From Didymodactylos carnosus (Eukaryota > Rotifera > Eurotatoria > Philodinida > Philodinidae), in NCBI GenBank assembly GCA_905250885.1, contig CAJNOQ010000474.1:1-49043 (forward strand): a DNA stretch of 49,043 bases, given 5' to 3'. A model generated the notes under the pieces. That model made no database searches and was not told where the DNA came from. It saw only the letters and a list, made by a program, of their open reading frames with translations. Position numbers and translations under genes: made by a program. Positions 35,672 through 48,969 of the stretch are shown here, in pieces; the stretch's first letter is position 1; every line of letters starts with the position of its first letter.

Positions 35672-37150
35672 CCCATGTCTTCAAAATCGGGAAGAAATGG
35701 TTGATTGAGCGCAATTAATCAACCGATTAAGTGTGCGCTTAATCACGATTTTTAATCAGAAATTTTTGCTGACGTAATCGTCGATTTTTTAAGGTCCCCC
35801 CCCGGTCAGAAACATAACCTTTTTTATAAAAAGTCGATCTTGAGCTAAGCACATCATCAGATAGCAAACACTATCTACTATCAGAATCCAATGTTATTTG
35901 GTCCTCATCGAAGGGGTATGAGGTTTTTAAATAATTTTTCTGAAAACCTTGAAAAGCTGGTTTTTGAAAAAGTTTTACTTTTCGATTAAAAAGCAAATCG
36001 AAAATTACTTTTAATATATAGGAAAATAGAACAAAAATTTTGATCAAAATGAGATATTTCTCAGCTCCGAATGATATTCTGATCAAGAGTTATGAGAATT
36101 TTGCCGGAAGCCCTAAAACATGCATTAGATACTGGCGCCACCATATCTGGAAAGCGACTTTTAGCATAACACCATATCATAGTTCCAAGATTTCTTGGTA
36201 ACAAAACATCGCCGAGAGCTCGGGAAGGTCTTAAATTGAAGCTGACACTTGTAGTTAGGGGCTAATAGAGCCCGATTTTATTCGGTCTAGATTTGTGATT
36301 AGAAAAACATCTTTACCAAAGTTAATGAGGCTTTTTCGAATTTTGGACTTTTCACGCTGACCATTAATTTGGAAAGAAAAATATCAAAAATCCGGCTCTA
36401 TTAGGCTCTAGCAACATGTGTTTTCGTCAATTTAAGATCAGTCAGAGCTTTCCACAGCGTTTCGTTACTGAGAAATCTTGGAACTACGAACCAGGCATGG
36501 GCGAGTCCGAGTCCTGAACATTAAGGACCGAGTCAGAGTTCGGTAATCTTTTAAATTCTTTTTTGATGAATGTGGTTTATTTCTCTTTTTTACCTTACTG
36601 AGCCCTGGTTAGATATTTGATTTTTAGAAAATAAGGTTACTTTGCATGTCCGTCATCCGAACAACATTTTCAATTTCTTGGGAAAAAGGTGTTAACACCA
36701 AAACAATAATTGTTATTTTGCTTTTCATTTTTCTCTGTTCATTTGTGTTAAAAGTTGAATAGATCGGACTCGAAGTACAAAAACTCAAGTCCGAGTCCTT
36801 CAAAAAAATCTCCAATCCGAGTCCGCCAAAAAATCTTCCAGTCCGGACTCGCCCGTGCCTGCTACAAACAGCCCCATTTTGGTCACTGTTGTAGCGACAT
36901 CTCACAAACCATGCACGGTAGAGCCAAACAAAAAATTTCGTCACAATACTTTCACAAGATCAGCATCTCCTAAAAGTTTGGTTAAGATCGGACTTATAGT
37001 TCCAGAGATCTGACGGGAGGGGGCCTTATAATTTCCCATTTCAGAAAAACTCGCGCATAATCGAAATTTATCGATGATTTTTTTCTCAAAATCGCGATTA
37101 ATCGGCTGATGAATTGCACTCAATCAGCCATTTCTTCCCGACGACATGGG
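35672..37150. mobile_element. Inverted-repeat element of the CCCATGTC-ended family, copy 2
   Basis: The left end CCCATGTCTTCAAAATCGGG and right end CCCGACGACATGGG open arms of about 60-70 bases that include GGAAGAAATGG, TGATTGAG and CCGATTAA on both sides. The interior of about 1.3 kb has no recognisable transposase. Related to 2305-4157, sharing the termini and a GAGCTAAGCA-containing block. Confidence 0.65.
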
Positions 37151-39065
37151 TCAGTATCAGAAAACTCATCTGTATACTGATGTCAGCACGATTTTAATAA
37201 AAGATAGAAAAACTTGAAATTGATTTAAATAAGCTGTCGAATTGGGTGAATCATCCAATTCTTGACTACATAAAATGGGTGTTTTTCAAATCGGTTTTTC
37301 TAAACTAAATATTTCTGCTTTTAGTAAAGAGAAATAACAATCGAATAAAATAAAATTAAGAAATAGGGCTGGTAAAGCAGTGTCCGTACACAAAAAGAAC
37401 CACCGTAGCACTGAATAGTCACTAGAGTAAGAAATCGGACTGGCACTCACACACTAATTTTTTCTTATCAACACATTTACTAACGACATTAATACCGAGT
37501 AATCCGAAGTATCTACTTCTCAGAATTTGTATCTTTTTCTACCTTAGTTAACATTTTCTAAGTGCTTTTTTTTAGCAAATTCTTTCCCATTCACCCTTCT
37601 TACGGAAGTGAGCGTTTTAAGTAGTGGTTTGAAATGATTTGTTAGAATAAAAGCATAAGCATTTTATTCAGGATTACATTTTTAATAGAGAACTGCAAAA
37701 TTGTGTAATACAAAAAAAATAAAAAGTGCATTGATCACTGTTTTGCACGATCTACACAATGCAGACATTGATTAACTGGTGTAAGAGTTAGTTAAATAAA
37801 GAGTTAAGCAACGGTTCCATATTGAGCGAGAATTTTCAACGAACGAATCAGATGATATCATATGGATATAAGTTACATGCCCATCTGTAAACATTTTCTT
37901 GTTTTGTGTTGCTCAGGTTTTTGAATAAATGCTGTATAACCGCTTTTTTGTCACAGAAAAGCTCGGATCTTGAAATCTTGAACTGACTCTGATTTAAGCT
38001 TTAATTTTGAACCAGAACGAAATCGAGAATATAAATTCCCATTATATCATTCTGAAACTTAAACTATCAAAACACAAAATCAAATGAATTGACTCTTATC
38101 ACGCGTAGTTCTTGAGACTGTCTTTCTGTAACTTCCTTCTAAATTGAATCGAGAATACATACGCAGAATATCATCAGAACAATTCAGTGATCGAATTTCT
38201 AATAAATCCAGAGAAAAGACGAATTTATTGTAACATTTCCCTATGAATCACGCGGGTTTACTGCAGTTAAAGAAAGAAAATGATTTTGATATTTTAAGTC
38301 GACTTTGTTTGTACTGAATGTCAGTATTGCATGAACAAACATTAAAATACCATAAACATTAACTATTCATAAACGTATTAAACTTCGATACGTTCTTAGT
38401 CACAAGAACTATATAAGAAATTGATGATTAGTTTTACATTAACTACAGATCATCCTAGTACTAGTAATATATTTTTGATTTCGAAAACAACAAATTCAAT
38501 TCTTTATTTCAATTTTTTTGTTTGTTTCTCATACATACGTACGTAGTAAATGTAATTCTTTTCGAAATGAACAAAACAAAAAACAAAAAGAAGATGAAAT
38601 AAAAACGAAAAACAGAAAACCACATACAAGAATAAGAGAGGAAAAGCATTGACAGATCCACACACGCACACACACACACACAAAAAGAGACATGTATTGA
38701 TAGAAAGAGAGGTAACGATTTTGTACAATGTTTTTTTAAATTTATTTCTTCGTTAAAAGAGAGCAAAGGTGGGACGGTTTAAAAGGAAAAAGTTTAATAT
38801 TGCGTTGTTTATTATCGTTCAATCTAAATAATCTTCGGCACCGGGTATCTGCACGAAGCCTTGGGTGATGATGATAATAATGATTGGATAAAATGGGTTC
38901 TTTTCGTGTGTTGAAAAGAAAAATATGAACAAACAAACAAACAGATATTATGTATAGACAAATGATGATTTCTAATTTGCTAAGCAAAACGAAAAAAGAA
39001 GAAGAAAAATATCACATTTACAAAGAAATGGATTGCGGTTTATATGTATCGATCTGTTAAAAAAC

Positions 39066-42000
39066 TTAAACAGCAAACATCTGAGGTACATATAAATCAT
39101 TATCAACATCATCTAAATTTGTATTTAATGTTAATTGCTCCGACATTGGATTATCATTATCACTATAGGAGACCGCATATAAACGACGCTACAAAATAAA
39201 GAAAACAATAAGTTTAATGTTATTTTATTTAATAATTTTATGGGGTCTTATAAAAATAACAATTCTTATCATTTACCTTTTTTGCATCATTTTCTAATGT
39301 ATCATAATCGTAAATGTCAGATGTTAATTGATTAATATCATCATTACCGTAAAGATTCAAATCTAATGTTGAACAATGTTCATTCGTTGTTGTTTGCTGT
39401 TGTTGTTGTTGTTGTTGTTGTTGCACACTAGATGGTAATAAATCGTTCGATGAACGTATTATATATGGTAATTCAATTAAACCATTTTTGCCTTTATTTG
39501 TTGTTACTAGTGTACGACGAACAATCGGACGTAATTTATATAATGGAGGCTAAAATGAAAATGATATAGTAAATTTGTCTTTTTATAAAAAAAAGCAACA
39601 ATAATTCAACATACTTCTGGCGCTCCAGCTGTGATACATTTTGGGCATAACCATGTTTCTGGTATATCATCGCTAAACACACCTTCGTTCGGAACTTCAC
39701 AATGAGTAGTCTAATAAAGAAACAAAATTAAATGAAGTGTACAATACTCGCATCATAAAAATTAAAGAATATCAATAGTAACATACATGAAAACAAGGTA
39801 AATGATGAATTTCCATGCATCTTTCACATTCATATAAAACTTCTTCGGCTTTCAATTGTGATAATTTTCTTGAACCTTTTTTCTTTAAACATACTTGGCA
39901 TGAGGCTGTTGAAGGTAAGATTGGCTAAAAATCAATGAATTTGTGAAAAGTAGATAATAATGAATAATCAATTAAATGTCTACATACGGCAATACATTGT
40001 TTATTCATACAACATTGTTTCATTTTTCCAACACCACCAAATTTCGGCATATCTTTACAATGAACACATTCACCACAATCATCACGCGTACAAGGTTCAC
40101 ACATTTTACATCTTAATTAATAAGCAAAAATGATTTACTTTTTCAGGTTGATAAGATGAATTTTATATTATACCTGACTCTTTTATGTCTATCTTTTCCA
40201 GCTATTGATTTATCAGTGTAAGTTTGATTCAGAACTGACGTTGGAGATGGTAACGGTGGCTGCTGCTGCTGTTGCTGCTGCTGCTGTTGTTGTTGTTGTT
40301 GCTGTTGTGACTGTTGATGATGTAATCCATTTGTCATCTGATTTGTACCATTTATATGATTTGGTTGATTAAAATGATTGTAATGTGCTCCATTTTGTTG
40401 AATATGATGTGAATGATGATAGTTGTTCATTGAGGCATAATGTTGTTGTTGTTGTTGTGGATAATAATTAATAATGTTTGACGATGTAGACGGAGATGAG
40501 GATTGAGATAGATTTGTTGTTCCAGCTAGAGGCTGCGATAACATTATTGTTGAACAAGGTTGTAATGTAACAATATTTGTTGTCAAAGAAGTGTTTCCTA
40601 AAATTGAGAAAAGGATCATACATATTTGAATGCAAATTTTTTGTAGAAAAACAAAAATCTATTACCTTGATACTGTTGCTGTTGCATTTGAGCGTGAAAT
40701 TGATGATGTTGATTGTGAGAATGTTGGTGTAAATAATGCTGATCATAGTGAGGATGCATTGAACTTTGTTGTTGCTGTTGTTTTGTTAAATTACCGTTTT
40801 GTGATATTGAACAGTTGGAATTTGTTGGTGAATGATTTATTTTACGTTTTATACCGCGATTATTATTATTATTTAGACCCTAAAAATAAAAATAGAATTT
40901 TTTTTTAAATTTGAAATTGTTCTCTAGGTGAATTAATAGAATAAATCGGTAACAAGCAACAGAAAGTTAGAGCAATATTTATTGAATCTAATTTTCATGC
41001 AAAATCAGAGTACATCTCACAATTGGTAAAGAATATTTATACATCATTATATTATAATTTTTATAAATTGTTCATCTGTAGAAGTGGATATTATTAGTAA
41101 AAAATAATTCCATGAGTAGATGGCTTTATTCTCTCTGAGTTGGTTGTCTGACTTTTTTTTTCTCAAATTTTATTGTTTAACAATGATTATTGAGAAGTAT
41201 ACTGTTATTGAATTTGAAATGAAAATAAAGCTAATAATTTTATTAACTGAACATTACTCAAAATGTAACATTAACTTACATATGCTAAATTCATTCGAAC
41301 TGTTCATTGGAAAACGATTACGATTAAAAAATTATCACGATGAAGTACATATGCTATTTCTTTTTTTATAGTTCTTGTTTTTGTTGTTATATAAGAGAGA
41401 AGTCATAGTAAATCTAAGGATCTTATTTGTAAATATGATGTTAATTGTGTCATAGTTTAATAGTAACTTTTATAAAAAAAAATATATATATAGTTTATTT
41501 TGAGCTCCGACAATATATATATAGATATAGATATATATCTTTCTCTCTTCTCATTTACCTTCTAATGAATGTAGAGAGGATTATATTTATTGTCTAACTC
41601 TCTCTCTTTCTCTTTACTGTCTATACTTAGAGTATACATTCTCACAAGTCAGGTATATAACAAAAAAACATTTAAAGTTAAATAATAATTTGCAAATAGT
41701 TAACGACAGAAAAAAAAGACACTTTGTTGAATAAGTCAAAAAATGTTTGAGAAAGATGAGATTATTCATACAAGAAACTTTGAATTTTTGATCATATCTT
41801 ATGAGTAAGTTGTTTTCGAACAAATATATATATATATATACAAACCAGAGCGAAATGGCGAAAATTTCTATTAATTTCTATTTATAAGTCTAACATCCAT
41901 CAAATTCTGACATACTAAACCACTGAACTGAATTTTGTATCAACTGGTTTGGACTAAAAAAATTTCAAACCACGATACTTGACACGATTTGCTAAACTGT

Positions 42001-43448
42001 TTAGACATTTTAGCCGTTTCAATAGAAAGAAAAGTTCATTTTTAATTGTTTTTCTTTACTTTTTAACTAACTATAATTGCACGAAGTCGGAGGAGTGATC
42101 CAGGACAAGTGAATATCAGTAACCTATCATATCAACGTGAAGCAAAAAATAAAGTTCATTTAGAGTCGCGAAAAGTACTTTTTCGTATTCAGTACACTCA
42201 ATAACCCAGAAGATTTTGTATTTTGGGCGAGCGGTAGGGCCAAGAGTTTAAGAAAAATTTTCAAACAAAATGGCGGAAAAAACTTCCATAGAAGAAGCAT
42301 ATTAGTTTCAAAATTTTCTTAAACTTTTGGTCCTACCGCTCGCCCAAAATACAAAATCTTCTGGGTTATTGAGTGTACTGAATACGAAAAAGCACTTTTT
42401 CGCGACTCTAAATGAACTTTATTTTTCTATCGGTGATATACAGAAGTTATTACACGACTTGAGTGCGCTAAGGTTCGAACAAATATATCCGTCAAACTAA
42501 GCTGTTTTCAAAATTTTAGGTTCATATGAAGTTCTAATATAAAAGTACAACAAACACAGGCGCTGATGTGCTGTAGAGTGTACAAAAAGAAACAATATAT
42601 TGACACAATCTGAATTATGTAAGAATATTTTTGATCAAGTTGACTTCCACAAAAAGTTATATACATCATCTTATGACAATTATTACTAGATCTATCAGTC
42701 TAGTGTAAAAGAGAACGTTTCAGTAATCAAAAATCCACGCTGACGATTGACAAATTTTTTTCGAATCACAAATCTCTAATCGTAATATTAGTGTTTGTTT
42801 TGCTATTCGCATAAATAATGAAGATGAGATGATTAACATACAACATCGGATGATGTGCAAAGCTCATTTAATGAATGCTCGACGATTTAAAATAGTATAT
42901 GTCTTTACCTGAGTCGAATCAATTTGATGAATACTTGAATGTCCAGTTATAGCCAATGTTGAAGTATCAGTTTCACGTTCATTAAGCAAACGCTTTAAAA
43001 CAAAAAAAAAAATGAATAAAATTTTCTCTTACATCATATCCTCTGCAAGGTCAGAATATGATAAAATTCCAAAATGAAAAAAGAAAAATTGACCTTCTCA
43101 TATTTTCTTCGTTTTTTGACCAACATCATCATCATTTATTTTATTAGAGGAATTATCTCTTTGTTCCTTTTTGACAAAAAGTCATTTTTATTTGCAATAA
43201 TGTTGTGTATGTGTAAATAGTAGGGATACGATAGATGAAGAAATTCTTTATTTTTTACTATACGTGAAAAAATTTTACCTCCATTGATTCAAGAAGCACC
43301 AACGATTGAACAATATCGTCTGGTAGTGAGAATTTTTCTTTCAATTTTTTTAATAATGTACATAATGAACGTAAACTTTTTTGCTCATAAATGATTAAAT
43401 GTTACCATGTTGTGGACGATGATTCGAATGTTTTACAAGGTTTCAAAT
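39066..43448 (-). CDS. KDM2-like CXXC/PHD chromatin protein, 5' end not seen, internal stop
   Basis: Nine minus-strand exons: 43448-43279, 42992-42909, 40879-40666, 40597-40174, 40111-39988, 39924-39787, 39710-39615, 39549-39277 and 39188-39066. The first two encode the helical segment that follows JmjC in KDM2A/B ([33 protein letters not shown]). Exon 40111-39988 is a CXXC CpG-binding zinc finger with all eight cysteines and the KFGG motif ([23 protein letters not shown]). The next two exons give a C4HC3 PHD finger (CQVC, CERC, HHLPC, CPKC). KDM2 proteins recruit H3K36 demethylase and Polycomb activity to CpG islands. Oddities: TAA at 43402-43404 is in frame within the first exon; no JmjC exons are visible upstream; the protein ends without F-box or LRRs. 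From ATG 43284 an uninterrupted 493-residue product is possible. Confidence 0.83.
40880..42908 (-). other. 2-kb intron of the KDM2-like gene
   Basis: Intron between the post-JmjC exon and the Gln/His-rich exon. It carries the palindromic MITE at 42126-42440 and TA microsatellites around 41484-41540 and 41825-41840. The frames at 41120-41371 and 41614-41823 are not recognised as coding. Confidence 0.75.
42126..42440. mobile_element. Palindromic MITE, family A copy 2
   Basis: Long arms face each other: AATAAAGTTCATTTAGAGTC at 42148 pairs with its complement at about 42403-42422, and AGAAGATTTTGTATTTTGGG pairs with its complement near 42345. A short unpaired centre contains AATGGCGGAAAAAAC. The arms match each other closely and are related throughout to 6586-6890. 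It sits in an intron of the KDM2-like gene. Confidence 0.8.
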
Positions 43449-43496
43449 CTGAATAAATGAGAAAAAAATATTTATTACGTATATTTAACAAGAATA

Positions 43497-43527
<31 letters not shown>

Positions 43528-44376
43528 ATTGGACGATAACAAATAAAATGAACAAAAATATGAACATTCAAAAGTTCGAAAACAAATTAATTTTATTTCT
43601 CAAATTCGACATTCGATTTCGTCTTTCAAAGTACAATGAGCTATTTGAGAATTCATGAGAGCAACTTTGAAAACATTGAGAGACGCTATTCCATTTTTAC
43701 CCTTTTGCTCTTCAAAATGTTTTTAATTTTGTTGATTTTTGAAAAAAAATATCGATTTTATCATCATAAAGTCTTGTTCAAAACTGATTCATCTCTCTCT
43801 CACTCTCTCTTACAAATATGATTGAATAATCATTCTTTAATTTCTAACAATTTAATGTTGTTGGTATCAAAATGGAACAAGACGAATCATCTTGATTCGA
43901 AAAATCTTGAAAAATCTTTTTCAATATGTTACTAGTTTCAAAAACTGATAGATTTTACGATAGAAGCCACAATCTCCTCTATAGAAATTTGATATCTTCT
44001 CTTAAAAGTAAATATTATGTTTTTCAATGTACAATTTCCTCTTCATTATCGATTTCTATCAATGATCGTTGTCGTCATCAATTGGATTTTTTTTTTGTTA
44101 GGAAGGTTATGAAAGAAAAACTTACAAGCAACAATAGATATTATACAGATAGTACATGGAAAACAAGAAAGAATGAAAAAAATGTTTTCTTTTTTTTTCC
44201 CAATAAAATAACATTTCAATACTATTATCAAGACATAGTTCATATCTGAGTAATAGTGGTAGATATGATAAAAAAAAAATGAAATTCTGACGCCCCAACG
44301 TTTCATCCTTCTTTCACCCCTAAAAAATAATAATATGAAGAGAAGAATCAGAAATATGTTAAAAAAGCTCTTAAGC

Positions 44377-44384
<8 letters not shown>

Positions 44385-44411
<27 letters not shown>
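44385..44411. repeat. (GA)n microsatellite
   Basis: Perfect alternating GA dinucleotides, about 13 units. Confidence 0.9.
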
Positions 44412-44417
<6 letters not shown>

Positions 44418-47400
44418 AAAAGGAAAACGATTCTACTTTGCATCAATGCTCAAATTCCAACTTAATTAAGTACTCGAATTGGAAAAATTTACTGCAGTGT
44501 ATGATTCTCATACAAATGTAGTTTCTATTTTAATCAGAAATGAGTGTACGATACAGGTACATCACTGATAGGAAACGAATATTCTAATAAAAAAAAGAAA
44601 TTAAGTTTAATTTTCATTAATCAAATGTCTATGATTTATCTGTAATTACTCTAAAATTTGGTTGTTTATTAAAAGTGAAATTGTTTTCATTCATTGTTTG
44701 TTTATTCTATAGTATGCATTCAAAAATGATTTATTATAAGAGTTATAGAGAGACAAGACAAAACTATATCTAATAAATTATTGCAAACTGATCTTATCAC
44801 TTTTACTACGGATAGTAAGAAAGAAGAAAAGCAAGTTATCTTCTTTTGCAAGATTCAATTTTGTAAAATATTTTTCTTACTATTTTTGTATTTAACACTA
44901 TGATCTACTGCAGAAGAACATTGATCGAAATATTGATCTCATTTAACAATACTAAATCTTAAAAAAGACATTTATTTATACAATTCATTATTGTGTAACT
45001 AGAATAACGAAGATTCCACTGATTTTCTTCCACTTTACAGAACGAAATGTTTGTTAGTAAATCTAAGATATTTGTATGATATAAAGACTCAAAACTATAA
45101 TTACTACAAGATTTCTCGCGTCATTTTTTTTCTCTTTCATGTTTAATTCGATAAAAATTATCAAAAATACAAAATACATTCTGACTATCTTGATAAATAC
45201 TTTGGTAAGATTAATATTAAGCATCTTGTCATTTACACAAGTTTTCTTATGTAAACGATCAATAACAGTCTTCAATGTTGTACTATATTTTATATTATTC
45301 TTCACAACATAATTTTGGAAAACATTTATATCTATGAAAATGAAGATCTTTTTTAAACTGATAAACATTTATGATAAATTACACATCATCTGTTATTGAA
45401 TTGTCTCTTTCGTCTAAAAAATCACTATGAACAAACAATGTCACCTTTTTATTCGAAAAAAAAGCAGTAAAGAGATAGACTAATTTGTGAAGATTATCGA
45501 ATAGTATGATACAAGTGAGCAAGCTCATTGGACTCAAGTTCATTGAAATGTTTAGAAAAATAATAATAACCTAACAAAAAAACAAAAATCTAGAGAAAAG
45601 TCTTTTCAAATTCATTCATTCATAAATAAAAAATGGAAAATTTTTTTGTTTTTTGGTTCAAAAAATAAATGTAGAAGGATGATTAGACTGTAGTACATAG
45701 CAGCAATACTTTCTCCTTTCCTTTCCTTCTTTTTTCGTGTAAATCGAATTTCTTGACACAAGGAAACAATAAAAAATGTATTATGAACTAAAATGGATAG
45801 ATTTTTTCCGTTTTCTTTTGTCATATACGATGTCTCAATGGAAATTGAAAAGAATGCACTCACATTTAGCAAAAAACAAAATAAAAAAAAAAAAACTCAG
45901 TTGACCATCAGTATACAAACAGACTATAAGTTGATGTTATTCTAAAGCAATTCTTAATTAATGAGAAAAAAAAATAATTAATCAGTTGATAATAAGGGTG
46001 AGTGTAATAATTCTACTATAAACTAACTAAACATTATAACACGTAAACTAATAAATAATCCTTTAACCTCGAAAATAGAATGATTTTTTATTTGTGTATT
46101 CATTGTTTTTTTCTTAATTAACTAAGTCAAAAGATTATTATTACAAATTTTATATCGAATATCAAGAGATATGATGTTTTCTATAAAAAAAAAGAAGTTC
46201 AATTATCTTTAGAAAATATGCTGTACTTGAATATTATTCAATATCAAAGCTCTATCAACATTCATCATAGTTTTTTGTTAAAACATCTTTATAGATCCGT
46301 TAATATCCACCAAAGTCATACATCTTTTGAACAGTTTTGATATTTAAAATAATTTTATCTTCTAAGAACTATCTTTAAACTAATAATAGTTCGAATCAGT
46401 TATTTTCTTTTTTTTAGATAGTATCATATTATCGCTAGTGATTAGCTGAATTAGAGTATGAACAAGTTTCTCGTATTAAACTAATATAGTTAGAAGATAT
46501 TTACCTTGAAAATGTTCTATATATCCATTATTAAAATATCTTTTGAAAATCGTTTGTTCTACTAACAAATTTGCGATAAGAGCCACCTCCGAATAGTAAC
46601 AATAACTTAAAGGTATAGAAGGAATATGCTAAATTGTTATTCTATACAGAAAAATTTTCTTTTTTCCCAATTAAAATTACATGAAAAAGCAGAAAGAAGA
46701 ATGATGAAAAAAAAAAAATCGAAAGAAATCTATTGAATGAAAGAGAAACTTTTTTTTTTATATTTTTAAATGCACAAAGATATATATATATATATATATA
46801 TGTTCATAAACAATCACATACGAAAAGAAAAAAAGAAAAGATTTAAGTAATTTACACCATAGATTTTTTCTTCCGTCTTCTTCTTCTTCTTGTGTGTGTA
46901 TAACTGATCAGAGAAGGAAAATGAACAAAGAAAAATTACTGTTATTATTATTATTACTATAGAACAAAAGGGAAAAGAATGATGAACATTGCACAATATA
47001 GCAGTGATTGACGAAGGAATTAAAAAAAAAAGAAAACTGTCTACAATTTTTTTCAATGATCAAAATCACCACTTCATACCTTTACAGGTTTTCTTCTTCT
47101 TCATTTTTTTTTTCATGTTCTTTTCTGTATTTTCCATGAAAATCAGATTTAGATATATATACACATATATAAATATATATAAAACAGAACTTTCATTAAA
47201 ATCATTTGGGAAATTTTTGACAATAGCTAACGACAAGTCTTCAGATTTTTTATTTAAAAACTAAAATGAATATTATAATTACAGTTTTTATTTGATCGAT
47301 ATTGATTTTTCTAATGATCTATTTTTCAATTGCTACAAATAGACTAAAATAGGCTATATTGTGTAATAAACAGATGTTCTTGAGATCTTGACTAAGATCA

Positions 47401-48926
47401 GTTCGTATCTCTTATTTTCACTATTATAGTTTCTATTATTATTTGAAGTAAGAAGTAAAGAACATAAATATTTTAATATTAACTTTGAGTTGATCTAATT
47501 AAATGAGCTATAGTTTGTACACGAATCTTAAATGTTACGCTCTTTTTATCCATTTTTCTTCTACGACATTTCATTTGTTCAGTTTTAAACAAGTCATGCT
47601 CTTTTGCACTAAATCAGAGCAAGAACGAAATATTGGTTATCATTCAAAAAAACAAAAGAAAAGAAGAAAATGTAACTGTTTTTTTTCAAATCGATTTCAA
47701 TTCCGATTCTACACAACATCATCGTCCAACCATGAAAGATTTTAAAATTAAAGTACAATTGATCAATAAATGAATTGAATTTTTAATTCTAACCGAATAA
47801 AAAAAAGAAGAAGAAAAAAAAAGAAATCGTTTCTTCAAACATTGTCGACAGTTTACTACTCTAAAATTCTTAGAAAATACATTTTGATCAATGATTAACA
47901 ACGTTGATAACTAGGAAACACAAAGAAGGCGGATAGTGCTTACACAAAGAATAAGAAAGAGAAAACTTCTTTTTAATTTACTTCATTTATTTTTTATTAA
48001 TTAGCAAATAGAGTCTAAACAAGCTCTATTCTCTCACTAAAAAAAAAAAAATCTGCATGTTCAGTTCTATTGAGATACTCTTTTTCCTCTTTTTTCTTTT
48101 TTTTGTTTTCTTTTCAGTTATCATATATTTTTTCTCGTTCTTTCTTTGATGGTGGTGGTGGTGGTGGTGGTGATGGTGGATGTTGCATGGAATACATATT
48201 CGATTTGACATCGTTTACTTTTAATAGAATCGATTTGTTTGATCAAATAAAATGAGTTGCTCTTCACATCATCATTTTTTTTTCCTTCTTCTTCTGTTTT
48301 TTGTTTCATACAAAAATATAAAGTTCAAAACAAAAAAAAAAACAACAAAAATTTGATGACGAACAAATAGTTTATCATAGAGAAGGAAAAAGAGGAAAAA
48401 TTTTTGTTTTTAATCATAAAGATCATAATCAAAACTTTGATTTTTTAAAAAAGTTATTTTATACAATTATTAAATAAAAGTGTGAAACTGTTTTAGTTCA
48501 AGACAAAAAATTTTATATTATTTATTTTTTCCAAATCTTTTAGATCGATTAAATTAGTAGCTACTATGAATAGTCAACTTATCGTACAGATTTTTATGAC
48601 AGAAAAATAAAATTGTAGGTCATAGTAAAAAAAAATTTGTCAGTTAAATAGGCATAAAGTAAGAGAGAAGTGAAAATTTTTTTACTAATAATAAATTTTT
48701 TGTACGATCAGAGAGAATTTCTATGATAAATTTCGATTTACAGATAAAAATAATCAATTAGAAAAAAGAAAAAAAATCTTCCATCACCATCATCCATTAA
48801 TAATGATGATGAAAAATAATTTAGCATAAATAACAAAATTTAAAATAAAACTTAAAAAAAGAAAAATCCTACAGATAGTATTCACTTATGTTGTTATCAA
48901 TAGTAAAATCATATTTTCAAATAAAT

Positions 48927-48930
<4 letters not shown>

Positions 48931-48967
<37 letters not shown>
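48931..48967. repeat. Poly(A) tract, 37 bases
   Basis: Uninterrupted A run preceded by AAATAAATACAT. It could be the tail of a retroposed copy, but I see no recognisable body upstream, so I call it a homopolymer. Confidence 0.85.

Positions 48968-48969
<2 letters not shown>

Larger units (their letters stand above)
31670..39065. other. Intergenic region between DENND1 and the KDM2-like gene
   Basis: No gene recognised. Contains the elements at 32708-33179, 34370-34823 and 35672-37150, a less AT-rich patch near 33680-33840, and the presumed 3' untranslated region of the KDM2-like gene, with minus-strand AATAAA at 38741-38746. A CA/TG repeat lies at about 38660-38682. The frames at 34408-34637 are the two sides of a palindrome, not genes. 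Confidence 0.6.

Noticed and set aside
39066..40879. Assignment of the CXXC-PHD gene to FBXL19 rather than KDM2.
   Set aside because: The upstream exons match the post-JmjC helices of KDM2A/B, which I do not associate with FBXL19; without F-box exons the distinction still rests on that segment.
43383..43404. A 22-base GT...AG stretch (GTAACA to ATGAG) that could splice out the in-frame stop of the KDM2-like exon.
   Set aside because: It is far shorter than any intron in the window and its removal would shift the frame and delete the conserved HLIIYE segment.
44046..48309. Several minus- and plus-strand frames upstream of the KDM2-like exons.
   Set aside because: All are low-complexity Phe/Lys/Ile-rich translations of AT-rich DNA and none resembles a JmjC domain.
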